Shown: in pieces, positions 15,099 to 24,770 of the stretch
Position numbering within the stretch: the stretch's first letter is position 1
How the letters are laid out: each line of letters starts with the position of its first letter
NCBI RefSeq assembly: GCF_900129805.1
Contig: NZ_FQWY01000012.1
Location: 1 to 55,939 of the forward strand
DNA length: 55,939 nt
Direction: 5' to 3'
Origin: Thermosyntropha lipolytica DSM 11003
GTDB lineage: Bacteria; Bacillota; Syntrophomonadia; Syntrophomonadales; Syntrophomonadaceae
Translations under genes and position numbers: made by a program
The notes under the pieces: model-generated
Databases searched by the model: none
Told to the model about the DNA's origin: nothing
What the model saw: the letters and a program-made list of their open reading frames with translations, nothing else

Positions 15099-16418
15099 AT
15101 GGAGGCTAGGTTAGAAAAGATAGAAAACAGTGAGGCATGTATACAGATTGAAGTAGATGCCGATAAGCTGGAAGAAGGTCTGCAGTATGCATATCGTAAA
15201 ATAGTAAAAAAAGTTTCTATTCCTGGATTTCGCAAAGGTAAGGCGCCAAGACCGCTTCTAGAAGCTTATTATGGCAAGGAAATTCTTTATCAGGATGCTC
15301 TGGAATATATAGTTCCTGAGGCCTATGAAAAGGCATTGGAAGAATTGAATATTGAGCCTATTGCTGAACCTGATTTTGAAATAGGGGAGATTGAAGCCGG
15401 AAAACCGTTTACCTTTAAGGCGGTTGTTCCCGTTAAACCTGAAGTGAAGCTGGGTAATATAGAAGGCTTAGAGATAGAAGTGCCTGAACTGGTAGTGACG
15501 GAAAAAGAAGTGGAAAGAAGCCTGGAAAATTTACGGGCTAGTTATGCAGAACTGGTAACTAAAGTTGATGAACCGGCTGCATCTGGAGATACGGTAGTTA
15601 TTGATTTTGAAGGGTTTATAGGAGATGAACCGTTTAAAGGAGGCAAAGGAGAAGGTTATCCTCTGGAATTAGGTTCCAATACTTTTATTCCTGGCTTTGA
15701 GGAGCAGCTGATAGGTGCTAAAGCAGGAGATACCGTAGAAGTAAATGTGATTTTCCCGGAAGATTATCATGCTGAAGATTTAGCCGGGAAAGAAGCCCGC
15801 TTTGTAGTAAAGGTAAACAAAGTGGAGACGAAAAAGTTAAAAGAATTAAATGATGAATTTGCTCAGGAAATAAGTGAATTTAATACCCTGGATGAATTAA
15901 AAGATGATATAAGAAAGAGATTGGAGGAAACCGTAGAAAGGCAGAAAAAAGAAATACTGAAAAATGAAATCGTAGAAAAGCTTTTAGAGGTATGTGAGAT
16001 AGCAGTGCCCAGGGCCGTAGTCGAGGATCAGGCCAGAAGGATGATGCAGGAATTTGAACGCAACCTTTATGCACAAGGGCTTAATTTACAGGCTTATTTT
16101 AATGCTATGAATATGACCGAAGATGAATTTATTCAGGATATATGGCCGGAGGCTGAGAAAAGGGTAAAAACCAACTTTATTTTGGAAAAAATTATTGAGG
16201 AAAAAGGTTTTACCGTTACCGATGAAGAAATAGATAAAGAAATAGGAGAAATGGCTGAAAACATGGGAATGGATTTGGAAAAGGCCAAAGAAGTTTTTGC
16301 GGGTATGCGGGAAAGGATGGCTTATGCTCTTAAGGTTGATAAAGCTTTCGATTATCTGATCAGCAAAGCAAATATAGAGGTAAAAAAGGCTGAGGAAAAG
16401 GAAGAAAAATCTGAGTAA
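15099..16418 (+). CDS. tig: Trigger factor, ribosome-associated chaperone and prolyl isomerase
   Basis: 439 residues, normal length. Three domains: the ribosome-binding N-terminus with the signature GFRKGKAPR (about 44-52); the FKBP-type peptidyl-prolyl isomerase domain (about 150-240, SGDTVVIDFEGFIGDEPF, FIPGFEEQLIGAKAGD); and the helical C-terminal cradle. It binds nascent chains at the ribosomal exit tunnel. GGAGGAG precedes the ATG by 6 nt. It leads the clpP-clpX-lonB-lonA block, linking chaperone and protease genes as in Bacillus. Confidence 0.98.
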   Translation: MEARLEKIENSEACIQIEVDADKLEEGLQYAYRKIVKKVSIPGFRKGKAPRPLLEAYYGKEILYQDALEYIVPEAYEKALEELNIEPIAEPDFEIGEIEAGKPFTFKAVVPVKPEVKLGNIEGLEIEVPELVVTEKEVERSLENLRASYAELVTKVDEPAASGDTVVIDFEGFIGDEPFKGGKGEGYPLELGSNTFIPGFEEQLIGAKAGDTVEVNVIFPEDYHAEDLAGKEARFVVKVNKVETKKLKELNDEFAQEISEFNTLDELKDDIRKRLEETVERQKKEILKNEIVEKLLEVCEIAVPRAVVEDQARRMMQEFERNLYAQGLNLQAYFNAMNMTEDEFIQDIWPEAEKRVKTNFILEKIIEEKGFTVTDEEIDKEIGEMAENMGMDLEKAKEVFAGMRERMAYALKVDKAFDYLISKANIEVKKAEEKEEKSE

Positions 16419-16447
16419 AAAAAATATAATATAAAGAATAATATAGT

Positions 16448-16477
16448 TTGTAAGCCAGGTGCATAATTGGTTATAAT
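16448..16477 (+). promoter_or_regulatory. Promoter upstream of clpP
   Basis: TTGTAA (16448-16453), 18-nt spacer, TATAAT (16472-16477), 27 nt before the start codon. No CtsR heptad repeat or CIRCE element is seen. Confidence 0.65.
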
Positions 16478-16504
16478 GTAGGCATTGGGAAAGGGGTGGA
16501 GCAG

Positions 16505-17107
16505 ATGTCTTATCTTGTTCCCATGGTAGTAGAACAGACGAACCGTGGAGAAAGAGCTTATGATATTTATTCGCGTTTGCTTAAGGATCGCATAGTATTT
16601 TTAGGAAGTGCTATTGATGATACCGTAGCTAACCTGGTTATAGCCCAATTGCTTTTTTTGGAAGCAGAAGATCCAGACAAAGATATATATCTTTATATAA
16701 ATAGCCCAGGTGGATCTATAAGTGCGGGAATGGCTATTTATGATACTATGCAGTATATAAGGCCTGATGTATGTACTATATGTGTAGGACTGGCAGCCAG
16801 CATGGGGGCATTTCTTTTAGCAGCTGGGGAAAAGGGCAAAAGATATGCCCTCCCCAATGCTGAGATTATGATTCATCAGCCTTTAGGAGGGGCTCAGGGT
16901 CAGGCAACTGATATCGAAATCCATGCTCGTCGGATATTAAAAATGAAAGATTCTTTGAATCGTATCCTGGCCGAAAGAACCGGGCAGAAATTAGAAAAGA
17001 TACAGCAGGATACGGAAAGGGATTATTTCATGACGGCTCAGGAAGCTAAAGAATATGGTATCATCGACGAGGTGATAACTAAAGCGAAAAAAGCTAGTTC
17101 TAAATAG
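16505..17107 (+). CDS. clpP: ATP-dependent Clp protease proteolytic subunit
   Basis: 200 residues. Serine peptidase that forms the double heptamer barrel fed by ClpX. Catalytic triad visible: Ser99 (GLAASMGAF), His124 (IMIHQPLGG), Asp173 (ERDYF); the substrate loop INSPGGSI is intact. ATG 16505 is chosen over GTG 16496 because AAGGGGTGG sits 5 nt in front of the ATG. clpX follows after 24 nt, so the two are probably co-transcribed. Confidence 0.98.
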   Translation: MSYLVPMVVEQTNRGERAYDIYSRLLKDRIVFLGSAIDDTVANLVIAQLLFLEAEDPDKDIYLYINSPGGSISAGMAIYDTMQYIRPDVCTICVGLAASMGAFLLAAGEKGKRYALPNAEIMIHQPLGGAQGQATDIEIHARRILKMKDSLNRILAERTGQKLEKIQQDTERDYFMTAQEAKEYGIIDEVITKAKKASSK

Positions 17108-17131
17108 CTTTTTTAAAGAAGAGGTGAAGTT

Positions 17132-18382
17132 ATGCATAAATACGGGGACGACAGAGGCCAATTAAAATGTTCTTTTTGCGGGAAAAGTCAGGATCAGGTA
17201 AAAAAACTGGTGGCAGGACCTGGCGTATATATTTGTGACGAGTGTATTGAGCTTTGTAATGAAATAATTGAGGAAGAATTAGCTGATGATTTTGATTTTG
17301 AATTGGGAGACATTCCGCGGCCTCAGGAAATAAAAGCTATACTTGATGAATACGTAATCGGACAGGAAAAGGCTAAAAAGGCTTTAGCGGTAGCTGTTTA
17401 TAATCATTATAAACGCATAAATTTGGGCAATAAATTAGATGATGTTGAACTGCAAAAAAGCAATATTTTGCTTTTGGGCCCAACTGGCAGCGGAAAGACT
17501 CTTTTGGCGCAGACCTTGGCTAAAATATTGAATGTGCCTTTTGCTATTGCTGATGCTACTTCTCTTACGGAAGCTGGATATGTTGGTGAAGATGTGGAAA
17601 ATATTCTCTTAAAACTTATCCAGGCTGCTGATTATGATATAGAGAAGGCCGAAAAAGGTATTGTGTATATCGATGAAATAGATAAAATAGCGCGTAAAAC
17701 AGATAATCCCAGCATTACCCGCGACGTATCAGGCGAAGGGGTACAGCAGGCTTTGCTTAAAATACTGGAAGGTACTATTGCCAGTGTTCCACCCCAGGGA
17801 GGGCGCAAACATCCGCATCAGGAGTTTATACAGATTGATACCACTAATATCCTGTTTATATGTGGCGGAGCTTTTGAAGGTATAGATAAAATTATTCAGC
17901 AGCGCATAGGGCAAAAGAGCATAGGTTTTGGGGCAGATATAAAGAGTAAGGAAGAAAAGAAAATCGGTGAGATTTTGGAAATGATTCTGCCCCAGGATCT
18001 TTTGCGCTATGGACTGATTCCAGAATTTGTTGGCCGGGTTCCCATAATAGTTACTCTTGATGCTCTGGACAAACAAGCCCTAATTAGAATTCTTACCGAG
18101 CCCAGAAATGCTATTATAAAGCAGTATAAAAAGCTGTTTGAACTGGATGGAGTTGAGCTTGAGTTTACCGAGGATGCATTGGATGCAGTGGCTACGGAAG
18201 CTCTTAAAAGGAATACCGGCGCTAGAGGGCTTAGGGCTATTATAGAGGATATTATGCTTGATGTTATGTATGAAGTCCCTTCCCGTGCTGATGTAACCAA
18301 AGTGGTGATAACCAGAGAAGTTATTGAGAAAAAAGAAAAGCCTTTGCTGGTTACTATAGATGCCAAAAGAAAAGTTAATTAG
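17132..18382 (+). CDS. clpX: ATP-dependent Clp protease ATP-binding subunit ClpX
   Basis: 416 residues. N-terminal C4 zinc domain (Cys13, Cys16, Cys35, Cys38), Walker A GPTGSGKT (116-123), Walker B with [11 protein letters not shown], an IGFG loop matching the ClpP-docking loop, pore-loop region GYVGEDVE, and sensor segment [11 protein letters not shown]. It unfolds tagged substrates and threads them into ClpP. GAGGTG lies in front of the ATG. A terminator follows 21 nt after the stop. Confidence 0.98.
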   Translation: MHKYGDDRGQLKCSFCGKSQDQVKKLVAGPGVYICDECIELCNEIIEEELADDFDFELGDIPRPQEIKAILDEYVIGQEKAKKALAVAVYNHYKRINLGNKLDDVELQKSNILLLGPTGSGKTLLAQTLAKILNVPFAIADATSLTEAGYVGEDVENILLKLIQAADYDIEKAEKGIVYIDEIDKIARKTDNPSITRDVSGEGVQQALLKILEGTIASVPPQGGRKHPHQEFIQIDTTNILFICGGAFEGIDKIIQQRIGQKSIGFGADIKSKEEKKIGEILEMILPQDLLRYGLIPEFVGRVPIIVTLDALDKQALIRILTEPRNAIIKQYKKLFELDGVELEFTEDALDAVATEALKRNTGARGLRAIIEDIMLDVMYEVPSRADVTKVVITREVIEKKEKPLLVTIDAKRKVN

Positions 18383-18403
18383 TTAATTAATTTAAGATGA
18401 GGA

Positions 18404-18429
18404 AAAGGTAGCTCATGCTACCTTTTTTT
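18404..18429 (+). terminator. Terminator between clpX and lonB
   Basis: Perfect 9-bp stem AAAGGTAGC (18404-18412) / GCTACCTTT (18417-18425), loop TCAT, T-run to 18429. Confidence 0.85.
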
Positions 18430-18503
18430 ACTTGGGCTTTTTTTTCATTTCTCAGGGAATTACCGGGGATAATATTAAAAATTCCTTGAGGGAAGGAAAA
18501 ATT

Positions 18504-20174
18504 ATGAATGAGTTTTTTATAAAGTATGGCGGAGTTTTGTATCTGGTACAGCTGTTTTTTGCCATAATAATCGGCATTTATTTTTGGACCCTTCTTAAAA
18601 ATCAACAGAGTAAAAAGATTATTGTTACTAGAGAATCAGAACGCGAAAGCTTAAGGTTGAAAAAAATGCGCAGCCTAAGGCTTACTGAACCTTTGTCCAG
18701 TTTAACCAGACCGACTTGTTTGCAAGATATTATAGGGCAGGAAGAGGGGATAAGTATTTTAAGATCTGCTCTATGTGGGCCTAATCCTCAGCATGTTATT
18801 ATTTATGGGCCTCCAGGAGTAGGGAAAACAGCTGCTGCCAGGCTAGTTTTAGAGGAAGCCAAGGCTAACCCTTTATCGCCGTTTGGTAAGGATGCTAATT
18901 TTGTAGAGGTAGATGCTACTATTACCCGTTTTGATGAGAGGAATATTGCTGATCCCTTGATAGGTTCGGTACATGATCCCATATATCAGGGGGCAGGGCC
19001 TATGGGCTCGGCTGGTATTCCTCAGCCTAAACCGGGAGCTTGTACCAAAGCACATGGAGGTATTCTTTTCATAGATGAGATAGGTGAACTTCATCCCATG
19101 CAGATGAATAAGCTCTTAAAAGTTCTGGAAGATCGCAAGGTTATGCTGGAAAGTGCTTATTACAACGAAAATGACCGTAATATCCCCCCTCATATCCATG
19201 ATATTTTTCAAAATGGATTACCTGCTGATTTTAGATTAGTGGGAGCTACTACCCGGATGCCGGAAGAACTTCCCCCCGCTCTTAGGTCGCGTTGTGTAGA
19301 AGTTTTTTTCAAACCTTTAGAGAAGGAACATATAAAAATTATTGCTTCCAATGCAGCTTTAAAAGTCGATTTTATGCTGGAGGAAGAAGCTCTGCAGGAA
19401 ATAGTCAAGTATGCAAGCAATGGCCGGGAAGCAGTAAATATGGTACAGCTGGCAGCTGGTATAGCTATGATGGAAGGAAAGAAAAAAATAGATGCCAGGA
19501 TAGTAGAAAAAGTTTTGAATAATGGAAGGTTTTCCCCTAGAATAGATGTAAGACCCTCTGCTACACCTAGAATAGGCGTTGTTAACGGGATGGCTGTTTA
19601 TGGAGCAGGTATGGGAACATTGATAGAAATTGAGGCGGCAGCCTTTCCAGCCTGGCAGGGTAAAGGAGAATTGATAGTTACCGGGGTGGTAGAAGAAGAG
19701 CAGGTAGAAAACCGAAATCGCAAGGTGCGGCGTAAGAGTATGGCCAAAGGAGCCGTAGAAAATGTGCTTACAGTGCTAAAAAGCCTGTATGGACTTAATA
19801 TCAGAAATTATGACATTCATATAAATTTTCCGGGAAGTATTCCGGTTGATGGACCTTCAGCCGGGGTAAGCATTGCCGTAGCGGTTTATTCTGCTATATG
19901 CAAAATGGCTGTGGATAATGAGGTGGCCATGACGGGCGAAGTTTCGGTACACGGGTGGATAAAGCCGGTGGGAGGCGTAATAAGTAAGATTGAAGCGGCA
20001 AGACGTGCAGGAATAAAAAAGGTTATAATACCTGCTGATAACTGGCTGGGTATTTTTGAAGATTTCCCTGAATTAGAAGTTATACCGGTAAAAAAACTTG
20101 ATGAAGTATTTAAAATAGCTTTGCTTCCTGAAAAAACAGGTGGGGTAAAAGAGTTTAGCACTTTGTCTTTTTAG
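18504..20174 (+). CDS. lonB: Membrane-anchored ATP-dependent protease LonB
   Basis: 556 residues, close to Bacillus LonB. A short N-terminal membrane segment (YLVQLFFAIIIGIYFWTLL) replaces the large substrate domain of LonA; then an AAA+ domain with Walker A GPPGVGKT and a Lon peptidase domain with the catalytic Ser452 (DGPSAGVS) and Lys495 (ISKIEAARRAG). In Bacillus LonB is expressed in the forespore, which fits the sporulation genes here. ATG 18504 is preferred because GAGGGAAGG lies upstream; an earlier in-frame ATG at 18432 lies beside the terminator. Next to lonA as in Bacillus. Confidence 0.95.
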   Translation: MNEFFIKYGGVLYLVQLFFAIIIGIYFWTLLKNQQSKKIIVTRESERESLRLKKMRSLRLTEPLSSLTRPTCLQDIIGQEEGISILRSALCGPNPQHVIIYGPPGVGKTAAARLVLEEAKANPLSPFGKDANFVEVDATITRFDERNIADPLIGSVHDPIYQGAGPMGSAGIPQPKPGACTKAHGGILFIDEIGELHPMQMNKLLKVLEDRKVMLESAYYNENDRNIPPHIHDIFQNGLPADFRLVGATTRMPEELPPALRSRCVEVFFKPLEKEHIKIIASNAALKVDFMLEEEALQEIVKYASNGREAVNMVQLAAGIAMMEGKKKIDARIVEKVLNNGRFSPRIDVRPSATPRIGVVNGMAVYGAGMGTLIEIEAAAFPAWQGKGELIVTGVVEEEQVENRNRKVRRKSMAKGAVENVLTVLKSLYGLNIRNYDIHINFPGSIPVDGPSAGVSIAVAVYSAICKMAVDNEVAMTGEVSVHGWIKPVGGVISKIEAARRAGIKKVIIPADNWLGIFEDFPELEVIPVKKLDEVFKIALLPEKTGGVKEFSTLSF

Positions 20175-20247
20175 AAAGGGGTATTGCTTTTTAGGTCGGC
20201 TTTTTGCGCAGGTAATAATATAATTATATTGGGTTAAACAGGAATTA

Positions 20248-20276
20248 TTGCACAGAGTATCCACTTGTAGTAGAAT
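20248..20276 (+). promoter_or_regulatory. Sigma-A promoter of lonA
   Basis: TTGCAC (20248-20253), 17-nt spacer, TAGAAT (20271-20276), 24 nt before the TTG start. Confidence 0.75.
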
Positions 20277-20300
20277 GTATTTGCTTGGGAGGTGTTATAG

Positions 20301-22631
20301 TTGCAGCAGGAAAATGAATACCGAATTATGCCGCTGCTTCCTTTAAGAGGAGTGCTGGTTTTTCCTTATACAGTTATTCACCTGGATGTGGGAAGAAAAA
20401 AATCGGTTAATGCCATAGAAGAAGCCATGCTGGCCGATAAGGAAATATTTTTGGTTACCCAGAAAGATGCTCAAAATGAAGATCCTTATGAAGATGATAT
20501 TTATCATATAGGTACGATTGCGGAGATCCGGCAGATATTAAAAATGCCGGGTGGAACCATGCGCATACTGGTAGAAGGGCTGTGCCGGGCGCAGATAAAA
20601 GAGTTTATAGCTATGGAACCGTATATGAAGGTAAAGGTGGAGCAGTTTAAGGAGAATAACCTGGAAAAAGATGCCGAAATTGAAGCTCTTATGCGTACCC
20701 TGGTTTCCCAGTTCGAACAGTATGTGCGGATGAGCAAAAAAATTCCTCCGGAAACGGTAATATCAGTAGTAGCCATTGAAGAACCCGGAAGACTGGCAGA
20801 TGTGATTGCTTCCCATTTGACCTTGAAAATCGATGAAAAACAAAGGATACTGGAAGCTCTGGATGTAAACAAGCGCTTAGAATATCTTTGTGAAATTTTG
20901 GCCAAAGAAATGGAAGTTCTGGAACTGGAGAGAAAGATAAATATCCGGGTACGCAAGCAGATGGAAAAGACCCAGAAGGAATATTACTTAAGAGAACAGA
21001 TGAAGGCGATTCAGAAAGAGCTGGGAGAAAAAGATGAGAAGAGCATGGAGATTGAAGAATGGAAAGAAAAGATAGAAAAGGCTAATTTACCCAAACATGC
21101 CCGGGAGAAAGCCTACAAAGAACTGGAAAGGCTTGAAAAAATGCCTCCTATGGTGGCCGAAGCAGTAGTAGTGAGAAATTATCTGGACTGGCTTTTATCC
21201 CTTCCCTGGTCGGTGGAAACCCGGGACCGGCTGGATATAAAAGTGGCAGAAGAAATATTGGAAAGAGAGCATTATGGCTTAAAAAAACCCAAGGAGAGAA
21301 TCATAGAATATCTGGCTATACGCAAACTGGCTAAAAAGATGAAAGGTCCTATATTATGTCTGGTAGGACCTCCCGGAGTAGGAAAAACGTCGCTGGGGAG
21401 ATCAGTAGCCCATGCTTTAAACCGCAATTTTGTCCGCATATCGCTGGGGGGTATAAGAGATGAGGCAGAGATAAGAGGACACCGGCGCACCTATGTAGGT
21501 TCTATGCCGGGAAGGATTTTGCAGGGAATGAAGCAGGCAGGTTCTAAAAATCCTGTTTTCCTTCTGGATGAAATTGATAAGATGACTATGGATTTTAGAG
21601 GAGATCCGGCATCTGCTCTGCTTGAAGTTTTGGATCCTGAACAGAATAACAGCTTTAGTGATCATTATTTGGAAATACCTTTTGATCTTTCCAAAGTCAT
21701 GTTTATAACGACGGCCAATTCAGTACACAACATTCCGCGGCCTCTGCTTGACCGTATGGAAATAATCGAACTAGGCGGCTATACTGAAGAAGATAAACTG
21801 CATATTGCCATGGATTATCTTATACCTAAACAGATAAAAGAACATGGGCTTAAAGAGACTAATATATCTTTCAGCGAAGGTGCTATACGCAAAATAATAA
21901 GGGAATATACCAGAGAAGCAGGAGTCAGAAATCTGGAACGACAGATTGCAGCTATTTGCCGCAAGGTAGCCCGCAAGGTAGTGGAGGATAGGAACTACTA
22001 TGCTCGTATAACGGCGAATAGCGTGGTAAATATGCTCGGGCCCGAAAAGTATCGCTATGGGACGGCGGAGAAAGAAAATCAGGTAGGGGTGGCAACTGGC
22101 TTGGCCTGGACGGAAACGGGTGGAGATATTCTGGCGGTCGAAGTAGCCTTGCTTAAAGGCAAAGGCAATTTAACCCTTACCGGAAAATTAGGAGATGTCA
22201 TGAAGGAATCGGCGCAGGCGGCACTTACCTATGTGCGTTCAAGAGCCGAAGAGCTGGGAATAAGTGATGAGGTAAGGGATAGTTATGATGTACACCTGCA
22301 TGTTCCCGAAGGTGCTATTCCCAAAGATGGGCCTTCAGCCGGTATTACCATTGCTACGGCTCTAGCTTCGGCTATGTCAGGAAAACCAGTTAGAAGCGAT
22401 GTGGCCATGACCGGAGAGATAACCTTAAGAGGCAGGGTGCTTCCTATTGGGGGAGTAAAAGAAAAAGTGCTGGCTGCCCACCGGGCAGGGATTAATACCG
22501 TCATCCTGCCAGCTGAAAACAAGAAAGATTTAGAGGAAATCCCGGCTAATGTAAAAAAGAAGATGCGCTTTGTCCTGGTGGAACATATGGATGAAGTTTT
22601 AAAAGAAACCCTGGTAAAAGACCAAGCCTAA
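20301..22631 (+). CDS. lon: ATP-dependent protease La (LonA)
   Basis: 776 residues. N-terminal substrate domain opening with [18 protein letters not shown], long coiled coil, AAA+ domain with Walker [13 protein letters not shown] and Walker [11 protein letters not shown], and C-terminal peptidase domain with the Ser679-Lys722 dyad ([23 protein letters not shown]). Cytoplasmic quality-control protease. Start is TTG 20301, 6 nt after GGGAGGTG. Its own promoter lies upstream. engB follows after a hairpin that includes the lonA stop codon. Confidence 0.98.
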   Translation: MQQENEYRIMPLLPLRGVLVFPYTVIHLDVGRKKSVNAIEEAMLADKEIFLVTQKDAQNEDPYEDDIYHIGTIAEIRQILKMPGGTMRILVEGLCRAQIKEFIAMEPYMKVKVEQFKENNLEKDAEIEALMRTLVSQFEQYVRMSKKIPPETVISVVAIEEPGRLADVIASHLTLKIDEKQRILEALDVNKRLEYLCEILAKEMEVLELERKINIRVRKQMEKTQKEYYLREQMKAIQKELGEKDEKSMEIEEWKEKIEKANLPKHAREKAYKELERLEKMPPMVAEAVVVRNYLDWLLSLPWSVETRDRLDIKVAEEILEREHYGLKKPKERIIEYLAIRKLAKKMKGPILCLVGPPGVGKTSLGRSVAHALNRNFVRISLGGIRDEAEIRGHRRTYVGSMPGRILQGMKQAGSKNPVFLLDEIDKMTMDFRGDPASALLEVLDPEQNNSFSDHYLEIPFDLSKVMFITTANSVHNIPRPLLDRMEIIELGGYTEEDKLHIAMDYLIPKQIKEHGLKETNISFSEGAIRKIIREYTREAGVRNLERQIAAICRKVARKVVEDRNYYARITANSVVNMLGPEKYRYGTAEKENQVGVATGLAWTETGGDILAVEVALLKGKGNLTLTGKLGDVMKESAQAALTYVRSRAEELGISDEVRDSYDVHLHVPEGAIPKDGPSAGITIATALASAMSGKPVRSDVAMTGEITLRGRVLPIGGVKEKVLAAHRAGINTVILPAENKKDLEEIPANVKKKMRFVLVEHMDEVLKETLVKDQA

Positions 22632-22644
22632 AAGCTTGGTCTTT
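22617..22644 (+). promoter_or_regulatory. Hairpin over the lonA stop codon, possible attenuator or mRNA processing site
   Basis: Perfect 11-bp stem AAAGACCAAGC (22617-22627) / GCTTGGTCTTT (22634-22644) with loop CTAAAA that holds part of the TAA stop. Only three T follow, so it is a weak terminator at best and probably lets some transcription into engB. Confidence 0.5.
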
Positions 22645-22675
22645 CAACTAAAATAGGCTTTAAAAGGTGGTAAGG

Positions 22676-23260
22676 ATGATAGAGATAAAAAAAGTTGAAT
22701 TCAGAGGGGCTTTTGTAGATCTGGATAAACTCCCGCAAGGCGAATATCCAGAAATAGCCCTGGTAGGCAGGTCGAATGTGGGAAAATCTTCACTTATAAA
22801 CAAGGTTGTAAACCGCAGGAATTTAGCCAAATCAAGTTCCAATCCTGGTAAAACCCGCACTATCAATTTTTACATGATAAATGACAGCTGGTACTTTGTG
22901 GATTTGCCTGGCTATGGTTTTGCTCAGGTTTCCAAAGAGGAAAGGCTGAAGTGGAAAAAGATGATTGAGGGCTACCTGAGTCAGCGCCGGCAGCTTAAAG
23001 GAGTAATTCAACTGCTGGACATCCGTCATGTTCCTACCGAAAATGATGTTCTGATGAAAGACTGGCTTATGTACCATGAAATACCTATTTTAATGGTGGC
23101 TACTAAGGCCGATAAAATCTCGCGGGGAAAAAGAGAGAAACATATAAGGCAGATAAGAGAAAAATTAGAACTGGATGCCAACCATATTTTGATCCCTTTT
23201 TCCGCGGAAACAGGTGAAGGGGTCAAAGAAGTTTTAGCTGCTATTGAAGAAATTTTATAA
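22676..23260 (+). CDS. engB: Ribosome-biogenesis GTPase EngB (YsxC/YihA)
   Basis: 194 residues. Small GTPase needed for large ribosomal subunit assembly. G1 GRSNVGKSSL, G3 DLPGYGFA, G4 ATKADKIS and G5 PFSAETGEG are all present. ATG 22676 is chosen for AGGTGG 5 nt upstream; GTG 22667 overlaps that ribosome site. The lonA-engB order is the Bacillus lonA-ysxC order. Confidence 0.97.
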   Translation: MIEIKKVEFRGAFVDLDKLPQGEYPEIALVGRSNVGKSSLINKVVNRRNLAKSSSNPGKTRTINFYMINDSWYFVDLPGYGFAQVSKEERLKWKKMIEGYLSQRRQLKGVIQLLDIRHVPTENDVLMKDWLMYHEIPILMVATKADKISRGKREKHIRQIREKLELDANHILIPFSAETGEGVKEVLAAIEEIL

Positions 23261-23268
23261 AAAGACCG

Positions 23269-23295
23269 AAAAGACCGGAGGGGTTCCGGTCTTTT
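23269..23295. terminator. Shared terminator of engB and the convergent SEC-C gene
   Basis: Perfect 11-bp stem AAAAGACCGGA (23269-23279) / TCCGGTCTTTT (23285-23295), loop GGGGT. It overlaps the SEC-C stop codon (complement of 23294-23296), and both strands carry T-runs from the stem ends. Confidence 0.8.
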
Positions 23296-24541
23296 AGTTT
23301 ATTCTGGCCTGCATGTAGGTGATTAATTCTTTTTGGGGCTCAGAAGTTGCCCGCGAAGCAAATTCTTTAAGCATTTGGGCTACTTTTTGCCTGCCGTTTT
23401 CTTCTTGCAAAAGCTGGCGTGGGGTTTTTCCTTCTGTTTGCTCATAAGGCATATCCAGCCAGCGTTCGGTTTCATAATCTTTCATTATGGTAAACCATAT
23501 ATCAGCTGTCTCCGGAGAAGGAGGTCTGGTAAGGAAAAAGCTGTTTAACACCTGGCATTCTTTATCCGGAAAGATATTTTTAATTGTTTCCTTAAGATGG
23601 TATACATCCTCCAGCACATCTGCACAGGCGACAGCATAGTCATCACTCACAGCTATTCTTATGTACCCGCGATTGGGACAGGTAGGGCGAAACCAGTTTA
23701 TGCCCAGGGTGCTGTGTAGCAATTCGTAGGCAGGATTTTCTTGCAGTTTAGCTATTATAATATCTTTTTCTCCCTGGTTAAGAGGAATATAACGCATATC
23801 ATGAAGATTTACCCAGGTTTTATGCAGGGCATGATCAAAGATGCCGTATAGAATTTCCCCTTTGAATTTCAAAAGCCAGCTTATATCTTCTCTAAGCACT
23901 TCTTGCAGATATTCCATATGTTTTATGATAAAATCCCGCGTTTCCGGCTCGTTTTTGGCCAGTAAAACCATACCGGAAAAAAGGCTTGTCTGAGGGAGCT
24001 TTAAGATTCTTCCCAGAAGCAGATAAGAACCGGGGTTTTTTTCTTCTTCCCAGGGCTCTTTAAGCAGAACTTTCTCTTCCCGGTTTAGGAAGATATCTTT
24101 TACGGTTAATGTTCTCTCTTCTGCCTTTATTATTTCATATACCGAGAGATATGACATAACCAGGGCTGATAAGCATGATTTAAGATTGGTTTCCATAAAA
24201 TTCCCGTTTTCCTTGAGATAGTAGTAACCCAGGGTATTTCCTTTAGAATCGGTTTTATCAAACCACAGCCAGTCGGAAAAGATGGATTCGTTCTGCTGGG
24301 GAAGTGTTTTACTGGTAGTAAAGCGCAAAAAGAGTTCTTTAGCTTCGTTTCTTATTTTTCTAAGTCCTGACTGGTAATGGCTGTCTAACTTGGCTTTAGC
24401 AGCCAGGATAAGCTGGCTATAGTGAATAAAAGGGTCAGATGATATCTCGGCAAGTTCTTCCAGCTGCCCGCAGCATTTTTTATATTTTTTTCCGCTGCCG
24501 CAGGGACAAGGTTCGTTTCTGCCTATTTTAAGGATAGCCAT
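23294..24541 (-). CDS. SEC-C motif protein of unknown function
   Basis: 415 residues. The N-terminus is a SEC-C zinc motif ([20 protein letters not shown], residues 6-25) like the C-terminal end of SecA; this motif binds Zn and in SecA contacts SecB and ribosomes. The rest (about 40-410) is an uncharacterised helical region with SYLSVY (130-135), KDIF (148-151), a strand [17 protein letters not shown], and a WLDMP…GKTPRQ stretch near 380. This region can be aligned with the 964-residue protein at 11.8 kb. It sits against the gene flow between engB and valS, a pair that is close together in Bacillus, so it may be an insertion. Confidence 0.8.
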   Translation of the reverse strand: MAILKIGRNEPCPCGSGKKYKKCCGQLEELAEISSDPFIHYSQLILAAKAKLDSHYQSGLRKIRNEAKELFLRFTTSKTLPQQNESIFSDWLWFDKTDSKGNTLGYYYLKENGNFMETNLKSCLSALVMSYLSVYEIIKAEERTLTVKDIFLNREEKVLLKEPWEEEKNPGSYLLLGRILKLPQTSLFSGMVLLAKNEPETRDFIIKHMEYLQEVLREDISWLLKFKGEILYGIFDHALHKTWVNLHDMRYIPLNQGEKDIIIAKLQENPAYELLHSTLGINWFRPTCPNRGYIRIAVSDDYAVACADVLEDVYHLKETIKNIFPDKECQVLNSFFLTRPPSPETADIWFTIMKDYETERWLDMPYEQTEGKTPRQLLQEENGRQKVAQMLKEFASRATSEPQKELITYMQARIN

Positions 24542-24770
24542 TATTTATACCCCCAAGCTGTTTTAATAATTTGACCGTGTTTCAGGTTTAGCTTATCATA
24601 ATACAGGTAGTATGGACAATGGGAAATTAGCTCATGTTTATTAAAGGGGATTTTGCCTAATAATTGAAATATGGACAGAAAAGCTTGCTTTAAATAACTG
24701 GTATTAATTAAAATTTATAAAGTATAGTTTAAAAGCGCAAAGAGATTCCTTAATCAGAGGAGGTTTTTAG

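Noticed and set aside
24542-24770. T-box riboswitch before valS
   Set aside because: The GGTGGNACCGCG-like T-box sequence and a terminator/antiterminator pair are not present.
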